The translations under genes and the position numbers were made by a program. A DNA stretch of 64,000 nucleotides from Nitrospirota bacterium. Lineage in GTDB: Bacteria; Nitrospirota; 9FT-COMBO-42-15; HDB-SIOI813. How positions within the stretch are numbered: position 1 is the first letter of the stretch; each line of letters opens with the position of its first letter. The DNA is taken from contig JADZCV010000044.1 of the NCBI GenBank assembly GCA_020851375.1, positions 62,001-126,000 of the forward strand, written 5' to 3'. The notes beneath the pieces were generated by a model. The model was not told the origin of the DNA. It ran no database searches and saw only the letters and a program-made list of their open reading frames with translations. This document shows positions 1-9,422 of the stretch, piece by piece.

Positions 1-618
1 CCTGCTCATCAGTGAACCGACAGGACATACCTCAATACAGTTGCCGCAGTGATCACAATCAAGGTATTCTTTGACAAAACTTGTCTCCTGGGTCCCTGCA
101 CCGCGTCCTATTGAGCCGATCACATTGGCGCCGACGACCTCGGCACAAATGCGTACACACCTCTTGCACTGGATACACCTGTTGATATTCTGGACTATTA
201 CAGGACTTAAGATGTAATCCTCTTCATGGAATCTGCGTTTTCTGTCACTGAAAGGACTCTGCCTCGGACCAAACCTGAAAGTCACATCCTGGAGTTCGCA
301 CTCACCACCCTTGTCACATACAGGGCAGTCAAGCGGATGATTCGCGAGCAGCAGCTCTATCATGGAAGATCTGGCAGACGTTACCACAGGCGACTCTGTC
401 AGGACCTCCATATTATGCATTACAGGTGTCACACAGGATGGCTGAAGTTTCTTTTGTCCCACTATCTCGACAAGACATACCCTGCACGAGGCAAGCTTGC
501 TGAGTCTCGCGTGATAACACATGGTAGGGATCTCAAATCCTGCGCTGCGTGCAGCATCAATTATCAGCGTCCCGTCGTCTACAGTTATCTCTTTGCCGTT
601 TATCTTAACGGTTGCCAT
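1..618 (-). CDS. nuoG: NADH-quinone oxidoreductase subunit G, N-terminal part (runs off window)
   Basis: Subunit of the peripheral arm of complex I that carries the electron-relay Fe-S clusters. The first 206 codons are visible and the gene continues past the window edge. The translation shows a 2Fe-2S ferredoxin-like domain with cysteines near 34, 45, 48 and 62. The HxxxCxxCxxxxxC cluster follows (His94, Cys98, Cys101, Cys107). Two CxxCxxCxxxCP 4Fe-4S motifs start near 148 and 188. The ATG at 618 has an AGAGGTG Shine-Dalgarno and overlaps the end of nuoF by 14 bases. It belongs to the nuoABCDEFG operon. The N-terminal domains identify it clearly; the C-terminal molybdopterin-type fold cannot be checked here. 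Confidence 0.95.
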   Translation of the reverse strand, partial: MATVKINGKEITVDDGTLIIDAARSAGFEIPTMCYHARLSKLASCRVCLVEIVGQKKLQPSCVTPVMHNMEVLTESPVVTSARSSMIELLLANHPLDCPVCDKGGECELQDVTFRFGPRQSPFSDRKRRFHEEDYILSPVIVQNINRCIQCKRCVRICAEVVGANVIGSIGRGAGTQETSFVKEYLDCDHCGNCIEVCPVGSLMSR

Positions 619-1876
619 TAACCATACACCTCTTGTTCTTTATATGATACTCAAACTCTTCCGTGAAGTTGTTAAATGCGCCTCTTAGCGCCATAACAGC
701 GCCGTCACCCAGCGGACAGAATGTCCTTCCGAAAATATCCACGCACAATTTCTTCAGCAACTCCATGTCACCCTCTTTACCCTGACCATGTTCGATACGC
801 CGCATGACCTTTACAATCCAGTCAAGGCCTTCCCGGCACGGGGTGCACTTTCCGCATGATTCATGATGAAAAAATTCATGAGTGATAAGGGCAGCCTTTA
901 CTATGCACATGCTGTCATCAATAACGACAACGGCGCCGCTTCCAAGCATCGTACCCTTTGCCGCAAGGGAATCAAAATCCATTGGCGTATCAAGATCCTT
1001 TTCCGTAAGCATTGGAGCTGATACACCGCCTGGTATCACGGCCTTTAATTTCTTCCCCGGCCTGATGCCTCCCGCATGTGTAAATATAATCTCTCTGAGA
1101 GGCGTCCCCATTGGAAGCTCATACAATCCCGGCTTATTCACGCTCCCGCTGATCCCGAACAGTTTCGGCCCCGGGCTCTTTGCCGGACCTATAGAAGCAA
1201 ACCACGCCGCACCCCTGTTGACGATATGAGGTATGCATGCGAGCGTCTCCACATTGTTTATCACAGTAGGCTTTCCAAAAAGCCCGACATGCGCTGGAAA
1301 CGGCGGCTTGATACGCGGCAGTGCCCTCCGCCCTTCGATAGACTCAAGCAGTGCAGTCTCCTCGCCGCAGATGTAAGCCCCAGCCCCCCTGTGCACGTAG
1401 ATATCATGACTGAACTTCGTTCCCAGAATATTCTTCCCAAGGTAGTTCTTCTGATAAGCCTCTTTAATGGCATCCTCGAGCCTGTCTGCACCAAGGCTAA
1501 ACTCTCCGCGGATATAGATATATGATGTATCAGCCCCGATAGCGTATGAGGCGATAACCATACCTTCTATCAACTGGTGGGGGTCATATTCTATGATTGC
1601 CCTGTCTTTGAATGTACCAGGCTCCCCTTCATCAGCATTACAGCAGAGGTATTTCTGCAGAGTCGGGTCCTTGGGGATAAAGCTCCACTTAAGCCCGGTG
1701 GAGAAACCTGCACCGCCGCGCCCCCTTAACCCCGAATCCTTCACCATCTGGATAAGCGAGTCCGGCGTCATCTCAAGCGCCTTCTTCAGGGCCTGATAAC
1801 CGCCGCTGCTCATGTAAGAGGTAAGCTTATATGAATCCGGCATATTTATATTTTTTAAAAGTACTGGTTCAAACAT
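605..1876 (-). CDS. nuoF: NADH-quinone oxidoreductase subunit F
   Basis: NADH-binding, FMN-containing subunit of complex I; it takes hydride from NADH and passes electrons to the Fe-S chain. The protein is 423 residues, usual for NuoF. It carries the glycine-rich nucleotide loop GRGGAGFSTG near residue 50, a GAGAYICGEETAL FMN/NADH motif, and the C-terminal 4Fe-4S ligands ESCGKCTPCREG plus a downstream cysteine in FCPLGDGA. It lies 3 bases after nuoE and overlaps nuoG by 14 bases, so the three dehydrogenase-module subunits are probably translationally coupled. Identification is firm. Confidence 0.97.
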   Translation of the reverse strand: MFEPVLLKNINMPDSYKLTSYMSSGGYQALKKALEMTPDSLIQMVKDSGLRGRGGAGFSTGLKWSFIPKDPTLQKYLCCNADEGEPGTFKDRAIIEYDPHQLIEGMVIASYAIGADTSYIYIRGEFSLGADRLEDAIKEAYQKNYLGKNILGTKFSHDIYVHRGAGAYICGEETALLESIEGRRALPRIKPPFPAHVGLFGKPTVINNVETLACIPHIVNRGAAWFASIGPAKSPGPKLFGISGSVNKPGLYELPMGTPLREIIFTHAGGIRPGKKLKAVIPGGVSAPMLTEKDLDTPMDFDSLAAKGTMLGSGAVVVIDDSMCIVKAALITHEFFHHESCGKCTPCREGLDWIVKVMRRIEHGQGKEGDMELLKKLCVDIFGRTFCPLGDGAVMALRGAFNNFTEEFEYHIKNKRCMVNGNR

Positions 1877-1879
1877 AAT

Positions 1880-2344
1880 CTACCGTAAACCGTTCAGTAT
1901 ATCCTCAACCTTTGCATCATTAAGGTTTTCATAATACTTGTCATTTATTTGCATCATAGGCGCTGTGCCGCATGAACCAAGACACTCAACTGTCGAGAGG
2001 GTAAACTTCTTATCCGGTGTCGTCTCTTTGACCTTAATACCAAGCTTTCTTGAAATAACGTCCACTATATGTTCACCATCCAGAATAGAGCATGAAATAT
2101 TGGTACAGACCTGTACATGATACTTGCCGACAGGCTTCTTATTGTACATCGTATAGAATGTCGAAACCTCGAAGACAAGGACCGGCTGCACGCCAAGTAT
2201 CTTTGCGATTTCCCTCATACCCTCTTCAGTAATATAGCCATATTCCCGCTGGACAACATAGAGGCAGGGCATGATACACGAACGCGCCGTTGCATATCTC
2301 TTTCTTATCTCTTTTATCTCGTTTGCCGCTGCTTCTGAAAGCAT
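1880..2344 (-). CDS. nuoE: NADH-quinone oxidoreductase subunit E
   Basis: Complex I subunit with a thioredoxin-like fold holding a 2Fe-2S cluster (N1a). Ligand cysteines are visible in two pairs, CTNISC and CLGSC, near residues 80/85 and 121/125 of the 154-residue product. A longer reading frame extends to 2386, but the ATG at 2344 follows a GAGGA ribosome site at good spacing, just after the nuoD stop, so 2344 is preferred. It sits between nuoD and nuoF in the usual order. Confidence 0.95.
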   Translation of the reverse strand: MLSEAAANEIKEIRKRYATARSCIMPCLYVVQREYGYITEEGMREIAKILGVQPVLVFEVSTFYTMYNKKPVGKYHVQVCTNISCSILDGEHIVDVISRKLGIKVKETTPDKKFTLSTVECLGSCGTAPMMQINDKYYENLNDAKVEDILNGLR

Positions 2345-2354
2345 CCCTGTTTCC

Positions 2355-3578
2355 TCACTTGTCAACTTCACCAAATACCGGGTCAAGGCTTGAAATTACC
2401 GAAACAACATCAGCAAAGTATGCGCCCCTTGACATCGGGTCTATACTCTGCAGATTCACGAAGGATGGGGCCCTGATCTTGACCCTGAAGGGTTTTTCAG
2501 TCCCATCGCTCTTTATATAAAAACCAAGTTCTCCCTTCGGCGCCTCTATAGAGCAATAGACCTCGCCGACCGGGGTCTTGTATCCGTGTGATATGATTTT
2601 GAAATGGTGGATGAGGGCCTCCATGTTGTTATACACGTCCTTCCTTGGCGGTGAAACGATATCAGGCGCATTGGCATTGACCGACCCGTCAGGTAACTGC
2701 TGCAGCGCCTGGGATATTATCCGGGCCGCCTGCCTCATCTCCTCCACCCTGCACATATACCTGTCAAAGCAGTCGCCATTGGTGCCTACCGGTACGTCAA
2801 AATCAAACCTGTCATAAACCAGATAAGGCTCATCCTTACGTATATCCCACTTGACCCCTGACCCCCTGAGAGAAGGGCCTGTGAGCCCGAGGTCTGTCGC
2901 ATCCTTTGCAGACAATACGCCTATACCCTTAGTTCTCTGAAGCCATATCCTGTTGCCGGTCAGGAGTGTCTCATATTCATCCACCCGCTTCGGAAATATT
3001 TTAATAAACTCAGTGCATTTCTCTACAAAGCCCGCCGGAAGGTCTCCCCGCACTCCGCCGACCTTCATATAGTTGTAAGTCAGCCTGGCGCCGCAAAGCA
3101 TCTCGAACAGATCAAGTATCATCTCCCTTTCACGGAATGCATACAGGACCATAGTCATTGCGCCGAGGTCCAGTCCCCAGGCGCCAATCGCAAGGAGATG
3201 ACTTGATATGCGTGATAACTCAGAGGTGATTACCCGTATGTATTTGCCCCTCTCTGGTATCTCAAGGCCAAGCAGTTTTTCCACTGCCATTACATAGCCA
3301 AGGTTGTTGGTCATACTGCTGAGATAGTCAAGCCTGTCAGTGTAAGGCACAAACTGGCCATAGAGGAGATTTTCCGCAATCTTTTCCATCCCCCTGTGCA
3401 GATACCCTATATCAGGGTCCGCCTTGACTATCTTCTCACCCTGCAGATGGAGGACAAGGTGCATAACACCATGGGTAGAAGGGTGCTGAGGCCCCATGTT
3501 AAGGGTCATCTCACGGGTTATCAAGTCCATATTATTTGTTGTAATGTCTAAAGTTTCCGCCATAATGTTCCCATTCAT
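2355..3578 (-). CDS. nuoD: NADH-quinone oxidoreductase subunit D
   Basis: 49-kDa-type subunit of complex I. With NuoB it forms the quinone-binding pocket next to cluster N2. The protein has about 407 residues and shows the family signature MGPQHPSTHGV near the N terminus and GYLHRGMEK a little later. It is a separate gene, not fused to nuoC as in Escherichia coli. The start is uncertain: ATG at 3578 and ATG at 3563 are both in frame and neither has a strong ribosome site. The end overlaps the nuoE start region. Confidence 0.97.
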   Translation of the reverse strand: MNGNIMAETLDITTNNMDLITREMTLNMGPQHPSTHGVMHLVLHLQGEKIVKADPDIGYLHRGMEKIAENLLYGQFVPYTDRLDYLSSMTNNLGYVMAVEKLLGLEIPERGKYIRVITSELSRISSHLLAIGAWGLDLGAMTMVLYAFREREMILDLFEMLCGARLTYNYMKVGGVRGDLPAGFVEKCTEFIKIFPKRVDEYETLLTGNRIWLQRTKGIGVLSAKDATDLGLTGPSLRGSGVKWDIRKDEPYLVYDRFDFDVPVGTNGDCFDRYMCRVEEMRQAARIISQALQQLPDGSVNANAPDIVSPPRKDVYNNMEALIHHFKIISHGYKTPVGEVYCSIEAPKGELGFYIKSDGTEKPFRVKIRAPSFVNLQSIDPMSRGAYFADVVSVISSLDPVFGEVDK

Positions 3579-3603
3579 CTACTCACTACTCATTGCCCAT
3601 TGC

Positions 3604-4134
3604 TCATTGCTTCTTCTCCACTCCGCACGGATTATACTGATCCTTATATCCAACAAGCGGATAGTCTCTTCTAAGCGGATGTCCCTCCCAGTCCGGGGCC
3701 ATATAAATCCGTCTAAGGTCAGGATGTCCTGTAAATACAATCCCTACAAGGTCATAAGCCTCCCTCTCCGCAAAGTTGGCACTCTTCCAGACTGATGTTA
3801 CGCTCGGGACGCTCTCACCCTCTTTGACCCTCACTTTAAGCCTTATACGATGTTTGTGTGGTATGGAATAGAGCTGATAGACGACCTCAAAATAAGAATT
3901 GAGGGGACGGCAATCCGTGCCTATAATGTCTGACAGAAAATTAAACTGAAAATCCAGGTCATACTTGAGGGAATTGCATACATCCGCAATATCTTTAGTC
4001 GCAATCACATGGGTTATCTCACCACGAAATACTGCAGTCTCAATGATTGATTTACCGAACCTGCTCCTGATCTTTTGAACAAGTACCGGATGTTCTGAAA
4101 GAACTTCTTCTTGTTTTAGCTCATTCACGTCCAT
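3604..4134 (-). CDS. nuoC: NADH-quinone oxidoreductase subunit C
   Basis: 30-kDa-type subunit of the complex I connecting module. About 176 residues. It contains the conserved block ERExYDLVGIxFxGHPDLRRI and a C-terminal HPLRRDYPLxG motif typical of NuoC. ATG at 4134 is chosen; a GTG one codon earlier (4137) is equally possible. It lies five bases after nuoB. A short imperfect run of CATT/CACT units separates it from nuoD. Confidence 0.95.
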   Translation of the reverse strand: MDVNELKQEEVLSEHPVLVQKIRSRFGKSIIETAVFRGEITHVIATKDIADVCNSLKYDLDFQFNFLSDIIGTDCRPLNSYFEVVYQLYSIPHKHRIRLKVRVKEGESVPSVTSVWKSANFAEREAYDLVGIVFTGHPDLRRIYMAPDWEGHPLRRDYPLVGYKDQYNPCGVEKKQ

Positions 4135-4139
4135 CACAT

Positions 4140-4616
4140 TCAGCTCTTAAACTTTTCAAGCACAGACGGCATCTCCCGCCGTATCTTCTCCTGTAATTGC
4201 AGGAACCCGTATAAAAGGGCCTCCGGCCTTGGTGGACATCCCGGTATATAAATATCTACAGGGACTACAAGGTCTGAACCCTGAACAACACTGTAGGTAT
4301 TAAACGGTCCGCCTGCTGAGGCGCAACCACCCATCGCAATAACCCATTTTGGATCAGGCATCTGATCATAAAGCCTCTTGACCGCCGGGGCCATCTTCTT
4401 GGTCATGGTCCCCGCGATTATCATAACATCCGACTGCCTCGGAGTCGGCCTGAAAACGATACCGAAACGGTCGGTATCATAGCGCGAACATCCTGCTGCA
4501 ATCATCTCAATGGCACAGCAGGCCAGACCGAACGTCATTGGCCAGAGGGCAGACCTGCGGCCCCAGTTCACAACATTATCCAGAGTGGTAAATAATACAT
4601 TCTCGTTTATTGCCAT
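4140..4616 (-). CDS. nuoB: NADH-quinone oxidoreductase subunit B
   Basis: Complex I subunit that binds the terminal 4Fe-4S cluster N2 and donates electrons to quinone. From the ATG at 4616 the protein is 158 residues and carries the ligand set CC (33/34), GC (98) and GCPPRP (127). An in-frame ATG at 4637 lies deep inside nuoA and has no ribosome site. The 4616 start overlaps the 3' end of nuoA by ten bases, indicating coupled translation. Confidence 0.96.
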   Translation of the reverse strand: MAINENVLFTTLDNVVNWGRRSALWPMTFGLACCAIEMIAAGCSRYDTDRFGIVFRPTPRQSDVMIIAGTMTKKMAPAVKRLYDQMPDPKWVIAMGGCASAGGPFNTYSVVQGSDLVVPVDIYIPGCPPRPEALLYGFLQLQEKIRREMPSVLEKFKS

Positions 4617-4966
4617 TCCAGTGCGCCTTTCTTCCATGCATAAATAAATCCGACCGCAAGTATGGCTATGAAAACAAACATCTCGACAAAGGCAATCCCT
4701 CCTATGCTCCTGAGGACAACTGCCCAGGGAAAGAGGAATAATGTCTCAACATCAAATACGATGAACAGGATTGCCACGATAAAAAAATGGATTCTGAAAT
4801 GTCCCGTTGATGCGCTGCCGATAGGCTCCATACCGCACTCCCAGGGCAATAGTTTTCCCTTAAAAGGATTACTGGGACTTACAATTGAATTGACGAAAAG
4901 GACGGTAACCGCAAGGGCAGTAACAAAGCCCACGATTATCAAAACCGGAAGATAGGTCATCAGCAT
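4607..4966 (-). CDS. nuoA: NADH-quinone oxidoreductase subunit A
   Basis: Small membrane subunit of complex I, 119 residues, with three predicted transmembrane helices: near residues 5-27, in the [26 protein letters not shown] region, and at the C terminus. The FDVE motif and the PWECGMEP loop are NuoA hallmarks. It is the first gene of the nuo operon, with a purine-rich GGGGGGAAG site before its ATG and a good promoter just upstream. Confidence 0.95.
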   Translation of the reverse strand: MLMTYLPVLIIVGFVTALAVTVLFVNSIVSPSNPFKGKLLPWECGMEPIGSASTGHFRIHFFIVAILFIVFDVETLFLFPWAVVLRSIGGIAFVEMFVFIAILAVGFIYAWKKGALEWQ

Positions 4967-4995
4967 TTTTTGCTTCCCCCCAGTGGTAAGAAAAC

Positions 4996-5024
4996 ACCTT
5001 AATAGAACTTATACGTTTTGTCAA
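4996..5024 (-). promoter_or_regulatory. Predicted housekeeping promoter of the nuo operon
   Basis: On the minus strand a perfect -35 (TTGACA, 5019-5024) is separated by 17 bases from TAAGGT (4996-5001). Transcription would start about 25 bases before the nuoA ATG. The hexamer match and spacing are seen directly; activity is inferred. Confidence 0.7.
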
Positions 5025-5062
5025 GGGGGGAAAAGCATGAAAATTTTGTTTGCTGCGCTTTG

Positions 5063-6292
5063 TTATTCATACCTCAATGCGTCAATCGGATTCAGGAGCG
5101 AGGCCTTGTAAGCCGGGTAGAATCCGAAAAAAATACCCACCATAGCTGAGAAACCAAAGGCGAGGAGTATGGACAGGGGAGATATGGTGACAGGCCATCC
5201 AGCCAGCATGGAGAGGACTTCCGAACTGACGACTCCGGCAATGATTCCCGCGATGCCACCGATGACGGAAAGGGTCAGGGCCTCCACGATGAACTGAAGC
5301 CGGATGTCCCAGGTCCTGGCGCCTACGGCCATCCGGATGCCGATCTCCCGGGTCCTCTCGGTGACAGAGACCAGCATGATGTTCATTATCCCGATCCCGC
5401 CCACGATCAGCGAGACCGAGGCAATGGCGCCCAGCAGCAGGGTCATGACCCGCGTGGATTGTTCCGCTGCCTGCATAAACTGGGTGAGGTTTCTGACGCT
5501 AAAATCATCCTCTACCCCCGGCCCGATGCGGTGTCTCTGCCTCAGGAGCCGGGTGATCTGTTCCCCGGCTGCGTCGAGATCTTCCGTGCCCGTTGCCTTT
5601 ACCGAAATCATACGTACCATTCCCGGAAATGCAGTACCAAAAAGCTTTTTCTGGGCGGTCGTCAGGGGGACAAAGATCGTGTCGTCCTGATCCTGCCCTC
5701 CGGAGGTCTGACCCTTGGCGGATAGGACCCCAATAACGGTGAAGGGGATCTTCCTGATCCGGATTATCTGGCCCACAGGGTCGAGATCGCCAAACAGATT
5801 CTCTATCACTGTTTTCCCCAGCAGGGCCACTTTCGCGGAGCTCTTGATATCCTGATCCGTAAAAGGCCTGCCGGAGGCAAGGGACCAGTCCCGCACGGTC
5901 AGGATGCCAGGCGTGGTCCCGGTGATGCCGGTTGACCAGTTCTGGTGGCCGTAGACCACCTGCGCAACACCGCTTAAAACCGGCGCCACGTCGGATACTG
6001 CCGGGCATTCTCTCTTGATTGCCTCCGCGTCGCCGGCTGTGAGGGTGGATTGCGTTCCCGAGCCCATTCGGACCCCGCCTGCAGTGGTGGCGCCTGGAAG
6101 AACGATCAGGAGATTGCTCCCCATGCTTGAAATCTGCTGCGCAATCTGCGTGCTTGCCCCGGTGCCGACGGCAAGCATGGCGATCACGGCGCCGACGCCT
6201 ATTACCATCCCGAGCATAGTCAGTGCGGAGCGCATCTTGTTCACCCTTAAAGCCCTGAAGGATATTCTGAATGTCGAGGGAAAATTAATCAT
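5063..6292 (-). CDS. MacB-type ABC transporter permease
   Basis: Membrane subunit of a MacAB-like efflux or lipoprotein-handling ABC transporter. It shows an N-terminal membrane segment (MLGMVIGVGAVIAML), a periplasmic MacB_PCD domain of about 200 residues, and three C-terminal FtsX-type helices with the ERTREIGIRMAVGAR coupling segment. It lacks the nucleotide-binding domain that E. coli MacB carries on the same chain; that domain is encoded by the preceding gene. ATG at 6292 (GGAAAG ribosome site) overlaps the ATPase stop. It is the last gene of the yqaA to permease series. Confidence 0.9.
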   Translation of the reverse strand: MINFPSTFRISFRALRVNKMRSALTMLGMVIGVGAVIAMLAVGTGASTQIAQQISSMGSNLLIVLPGATTAGGVRMGSGTQSTLTAGDAEAIKRECPAVSDVAPVLSGVAQVVYGHQNWSTGITGTTPGILTVRDWSLASGRPFTDQDIKSSAKVALLGKTVIENLFGDLDPVGQIIRIRKIPFTVIGVLSAKGQTSGGQDQDDTIFVPLTTAQKKLFGTAFPGMVRMISVKATGTEDLDAAGEQITRLLRQRHRIGPGVEDDFSVRNLTQFMQAAEQSTRVMTLLLGAIASVSLIVGGIGIMNIMLVSVTERTREIGIRMAVGARTWDIRLQFIVEALTLSVIGGIAGIIAGVVSSEVLSMLAGWPVTISPLSILLAFGFSAMVGIFFGFYPAYKASLLNPIDALRYE

Positions 6293-6977
6293 GTCTTTCC
6301 ACCGGTTCGTCACTGACTATGCGGCCGTCGAGAAACCTGATGATTCGTCTGCTGTATGAGGCAATGTCCGGTTCATGCGTTATGAGGATAATGGTGATGT
6401 TTGATTCCATGTTGAGTCTGGTAAAAAGCTCCATCAACTCGGCACTTGCCTTTGTGTCAAGGTTGCCTGTCGGCTCATCAGCGAGGATGACGGGCGCAGC
6501 ATTGACGAGCGCCCTCGCGACGGCGACTCTCTGCTGCTGTCCGCCGGAAAGCTGATTGGGATGGTGATTCTCCCTCTCCTCCAGCCCCACGCTCCTGAGC
6601 GCCGCCATAGCCCGCTCCCTCCTGTCACTTGTCGCGAGACCGTCGTAGAGCATAGGGAGTTCAACGTTCTCGATGGCCGATGTCCTTGAAAGGAGGTTGA
6701 ACCCCTGGAAAATAAAGCCGATCTTTTTCTTCCGTATATCCGCCAGCTCGTCTCTCTGAAGGCGGCTCACGTCAATCCCATCCAGGAGATACCGGCCGCT
6801 TGTCGGCTGGTCGAGACATCCCAGTATGTGCATGAAGGTCGATTTACCGGAACCGGAGGGCCCCATAATAGCAACAAATTCCCCCTTCTCTATGCTCAGG
6901 GAGACCTTGTCGAGCGCGTTGACAGCGAAGTCCCCCATCCGGTAATTCTTACTGATCTCTGTGGTTTCTATCATCAT
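6285..6977 (-). CDS. MacB/LolD-type ABC transporter ATP-binding protein
   Basis: Cytoplasmic ATPase that powers the neighbouring permease. About 230 residues. It contains a Walker A motif GPSGSGKST, the Q-loop FQGFNLL, the signature LSGGQQQRVAVARAL, Walker B VILADEPTGNLD and a switch histidine in LITHEP, the pattern of the MacB/LolD family. The frame is open to 7031, but that part overlaps the upstream adaptor gene; ATGs at 6977 and 6974 follow an AGGGA site and are preferred. Confidence 0.92.
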   Translation of the reverse strand: MMIETTEISKNYRMGDFAVNALDKVSLSIEKGEFVAIMGPSGSGKSTFMHILGCLDQPTSGRYLLDGIDVSRLQRDELADIRKKKIGFIFQGFNLLSRTSAIENVELPMLYDGLATSDRRERAMAALRSVGLEERENHHPNQLSGGQQQRVAVARALVNAAPVILADEPTGNLDTKASAELMELFTRLNMESNITIILITHEPDIASYSRRIIRFLDGRIVSDEPVERHD

Positions 6978-7011
6978 CGCGCTATCCCTGTTTTTCTTCC
7001 CATTGCTACGT

Positions 7012-8172
7012 TCAGAAGAACCTCGGGCCACGGGGCGCGGAGGTCTGATTCTTTGTTTTGGTCAGGGATTCTGTGATCACCTCCTGACCTTCCGTTAACG
7101 AACCTGAAATCAGTTCGGTATGAATTCCGTCGTTGATTCCGGTAGATACCGGGATTCGTTTCAGTTTTCCCTGTTCGGTCACCCATACCCCGGGCCCCTT
7201 CTGAGGCGTGGCCGCTTTGTTGTTATCTGCAGGCTTGAATCTAAGGGCGGCATTCGGTATCTTTAAGACACCCTCCTTCTCATCCGTAATGATCTGCACG
7301 TTGGCGGTCATCCCGGGCTTGAGTTTAAGATCAGGATTTTCCATCTTAATAACTACATCGTAGGTCACCACATTCTGTACTGTGATCGGTGCATTTCTGA
7401 CCTGCAAGACCCTGCCATGAAACGGGGTGTCAGGGTATGCGTCCACTGTAAATTCCACATCCTGTCCCATACTGATCTTGCCGATATCCGCTTCATCCAC
7501 ATTCGTGTCAATCTGCATCTTCGTCAGATCCTGGGCGATGGTGAACAGTGTCGGGGTTTGAAAACTTGCAGCCACAGTCTGGCCAACGTCCACGCTCCGT
7601 GAGACCACGATGCCATCCACCGGCGAGAGGATCCGGGTATATCTGAGATTGGTCTCTGCATTCTTCAGTGCCGCCCCGGTCTGTGCGATCTGAGCCTTCG
7701 CCACTGTGACCTGGGCCTTTGCCGTCTCGTAATTAGTCTCCGCTGTATCCAGTTCGCTCCTTGCCACAAGGTTTCTCGTAAAGAGCTCATTATTCCTGTC
7801 CGCTGTCCTCTTTGCATCGAGGAGCGCTGCTTCGGCCTTCTCCATGTTTGCCTGCGAAGACAGGAGGTTCGCCCTTGCCTGTTCCACCTGGGCATCAAAC
7901 AGGGCGGGATCTATCTGTGCAATGATCTGCCCCTTCTTTACGGGCGAGTTGAAGTCCACATATATCTGGTTTATCGTTCCGGATACCTGCGTTCCCACGA
8001 GGACCGTGGTGACAGCATTGACCGTGCCGGTAGCGGTCACGGTTTCCCTGATATAGCCCTTCCCGACCTTCTCTGTCCTGTACCCTGCCTCCCCTTCATT
8101 GTTCCTCAGGAACAGGAACAGAAGACCTGCGGAAATGAGCAGTATAATCATGCCGATCACTGTCTTTTTCAT
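7012..8172 (-). CDS. HlyD/MacA-type periplasmic adaptor of an efflux pump
   Basis: Membrane fusion protein bridging the inner-membrane ABC transporter and the TolC-like channel. It has 386 residues, with an N-terminal anchor helix (about residues 4-22) and then a lipoyl/barrel-sandwich domain with the GTVNAVTTVLVGTQVSG segment. A long alpha-helical hairpin spans about 90-170, followed by a beta-barrel and a membrane-proximal domain with the KLKPGMTANV motif. It overlaps the TolC-type gene by four bases (ATGA), so it is translated from the same mRNA. The substrate cannot be read from sequence. Confidence 0.92.
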   Translation of the reverse strand: MKKTVIGMIILLISAGLLFLFLRNNEGEAGYRTEKVGKGYIRETVTATGTVNAVTTVLVGTQVSGTINQIYVDFNSPVKKGQIIAQIDPALFDAQVEQARANLLSSQANMEKAEAALLDAKRTADRNNELFTRNLVARSELDTAETNYETAKAQVTVAKAQIAQTGAALKNAETNLRYTRILSPVDGIVVSRSVDVGQTVAASFQTPTLFTIAQDLTKMQIDTNVDEADIGKISMGQDVEFTVDAYPDTPFHGRVLQVRNAPITVQNVVTYDVVIKMENPDLKLKPGMTANVQIITDEKEGVLKIPNAALRFKPADNNKAATPQKGPGVWVTEQGKLKRIPVSTGINDGIHTELISGSLTEGQEVITESLTKTKNQTSAPRGPRFF

Positions 8173-9422
8173 CTTGCCCCCATAGCCTTTTCAAGGCTTG
8201 CCTGTGCGATCCTGTAATCATAGAGCGCCTGGATGTATGCGGTCTTTGCGCTGCTCAGCGCTACCTCTGCGTCGGTCACCTCGATCGGACTTCCGACGCC
8301 TGCCGTATATCTTCCGTTAGCAATGTCAAGGTTTTCTTCCGCCTGTTTTACTACGAGTTCCGATGCAGGGATCCTCTCCTCCGCCTCTGTAAGGTTCAGA
8401 TACGCCTGCTGCACCTCAAGTAGGATCGTCTGTCTCAGCAACTCTTCATTGGCCGACAAAACGTTCAGTGTGGCCCCTGATTCTTCCACCTGATACCGGG
8501 TCAGGAAGCCGCTGAACAACGGCAGTGAGAGGGTTGCCCCGATATTCCAGCCGTGATCGAGCGGAAAGCCCTCTCCCTCCCAGTTGTAAGAGGCGCTGCC
8601 GCTCAGTTCCGGATAATAGCCTGTCTTTGCGAGTCGGACAGAGGCCTCTGCCGCTTGCTTTCTCGCGTTGGCAGACCTGAGGTCAGGTCTGCTTTCATAG
8701 GCCCTCTTCGTGGCATCTTCGAGGGTTATATTATACCTCTGAAAGGAAAGGCTGTCTTCAATGGTGTATTCAGGCGCCGCAGGAATACCCATGGCGTTGC
8801 TGAGGTTCACCATGGCGGTCCTCAGGGCGTTCTCAGACCTTATCAGGCCAAGTCTTGCGTTGCTCAGATCCACCTCGGCCCTGGTCACGTCGAACTTCGG
8901 TTTGGAGCCAGCCTCATAAAATCCCCTCGCCTGCTCCAGGTGCTGCGCGAACTGCCTGACTGTTTCAGCCGCGACCTCCCTGTTTCGCTGCGCCTGCAGC
9001 ACACCGTAGTAGGCCTGCCTGACGTTGAAGATGATCTGATCCGAAACATCCTGAAGGTCGGAACCTGCCGACTCAAGATTCCGTTTCTGAACGCTGACCT
9101 GGGCCGGCGTCTTTCCAAAATCATAGATATTCTGGCTCAGGGTGATACTGCTGGAATACTGGTCGGAGGAGCCGGGGGAGATCCTGCGATAACCCGCCAT
9201 CCAGTTCACCTGGGGATAGTATTTTGCCTCAGCCTGACCAACCCTGCTTTCACTGACTGAGAGCGTATTCGCCGATGCAACAACACTGGGGTGTTTTGCC
9301 AGGGCGATCTCGATGCATCTCTCCAGCGTGAGCTGTTCCCCCTGTTTGACCAAATCTTCTGCCAGGCCAAGAGAGGGGATGGCCATAATGAAGATGAGGG
9401 CTGAAAGGGTTAGTTTGTTCAT
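8169..9422 (-). CDS. TolC-family outer membrane efflux protein
   Basis: Outer-membrane channel of the tripartite pump encoded with the adaptor and ABC genes downstream. It has 417 residues with a signal peptide ending near residue 21 (SLGLA/EDL). The tandem outer-membrane-efflux repeats are seen as two helical halves, with LxxA-rich coiled coils and RPDLRSA in the second half. AGGAGA precedes the ATG. No convincing promoter lies in the 42-base gap upstream, so it is probably read from the genes at 9465-10432. Confidence 0.9.
   Translation of the reverse strand: MNKLTLSALIFIMAIPSLGLAEDLVKQGEQLTLERCIEIALAKHPSVVASANTLSVSESRVGQAEAKYYPQVNWMAGYRRISPGSSDQYSSSITLSQNIYDFGKTPAQVSVQKRNLESAGSDLQDVSDQIIFNVRQAYYGVLQAQRNREVAAETVRQFAQHLEQARGFYEAGSKPKFDVTRAEVDLSNARLGLIRSENALRTAMVNLSNAMGIPAAPEYTIEDSLSFQRYNITLEDATKRAYESRPDLRSANARKQAAEASVRLAKTGYYPELSGSASYNWEGEGFPLDHGWNIGATLSLPLFSGFLTRYQVEESGATLNVLSANEELLRQTILLEVQQAYLNLTEAEERIPASELVVKQAEENLDIANGRYTAGVGSPIEVTDAEVALSSAKTAYIQALYDYRIAQASLEKAMGAR

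Noticed and set aside
226-621. Plus-strand open frame of 131 codons
   Set aside because: It is the antisense of nuoG, whose Fe-S motifs are unmistakable on the minus strand.
3572-3612. Short CATT/CACT quasi-repeat between nuoC and nuoD
   Set aside because: Only about 40 bases, imperfect, and no second copy in the window; not enough to call an element.
8553-9260. Plus-strand open frame of 235 codons
   Set aside because: Antisense to the TolC-family gene; no homology pattern, no ribosome site, and the opposite strand is clearly coding.
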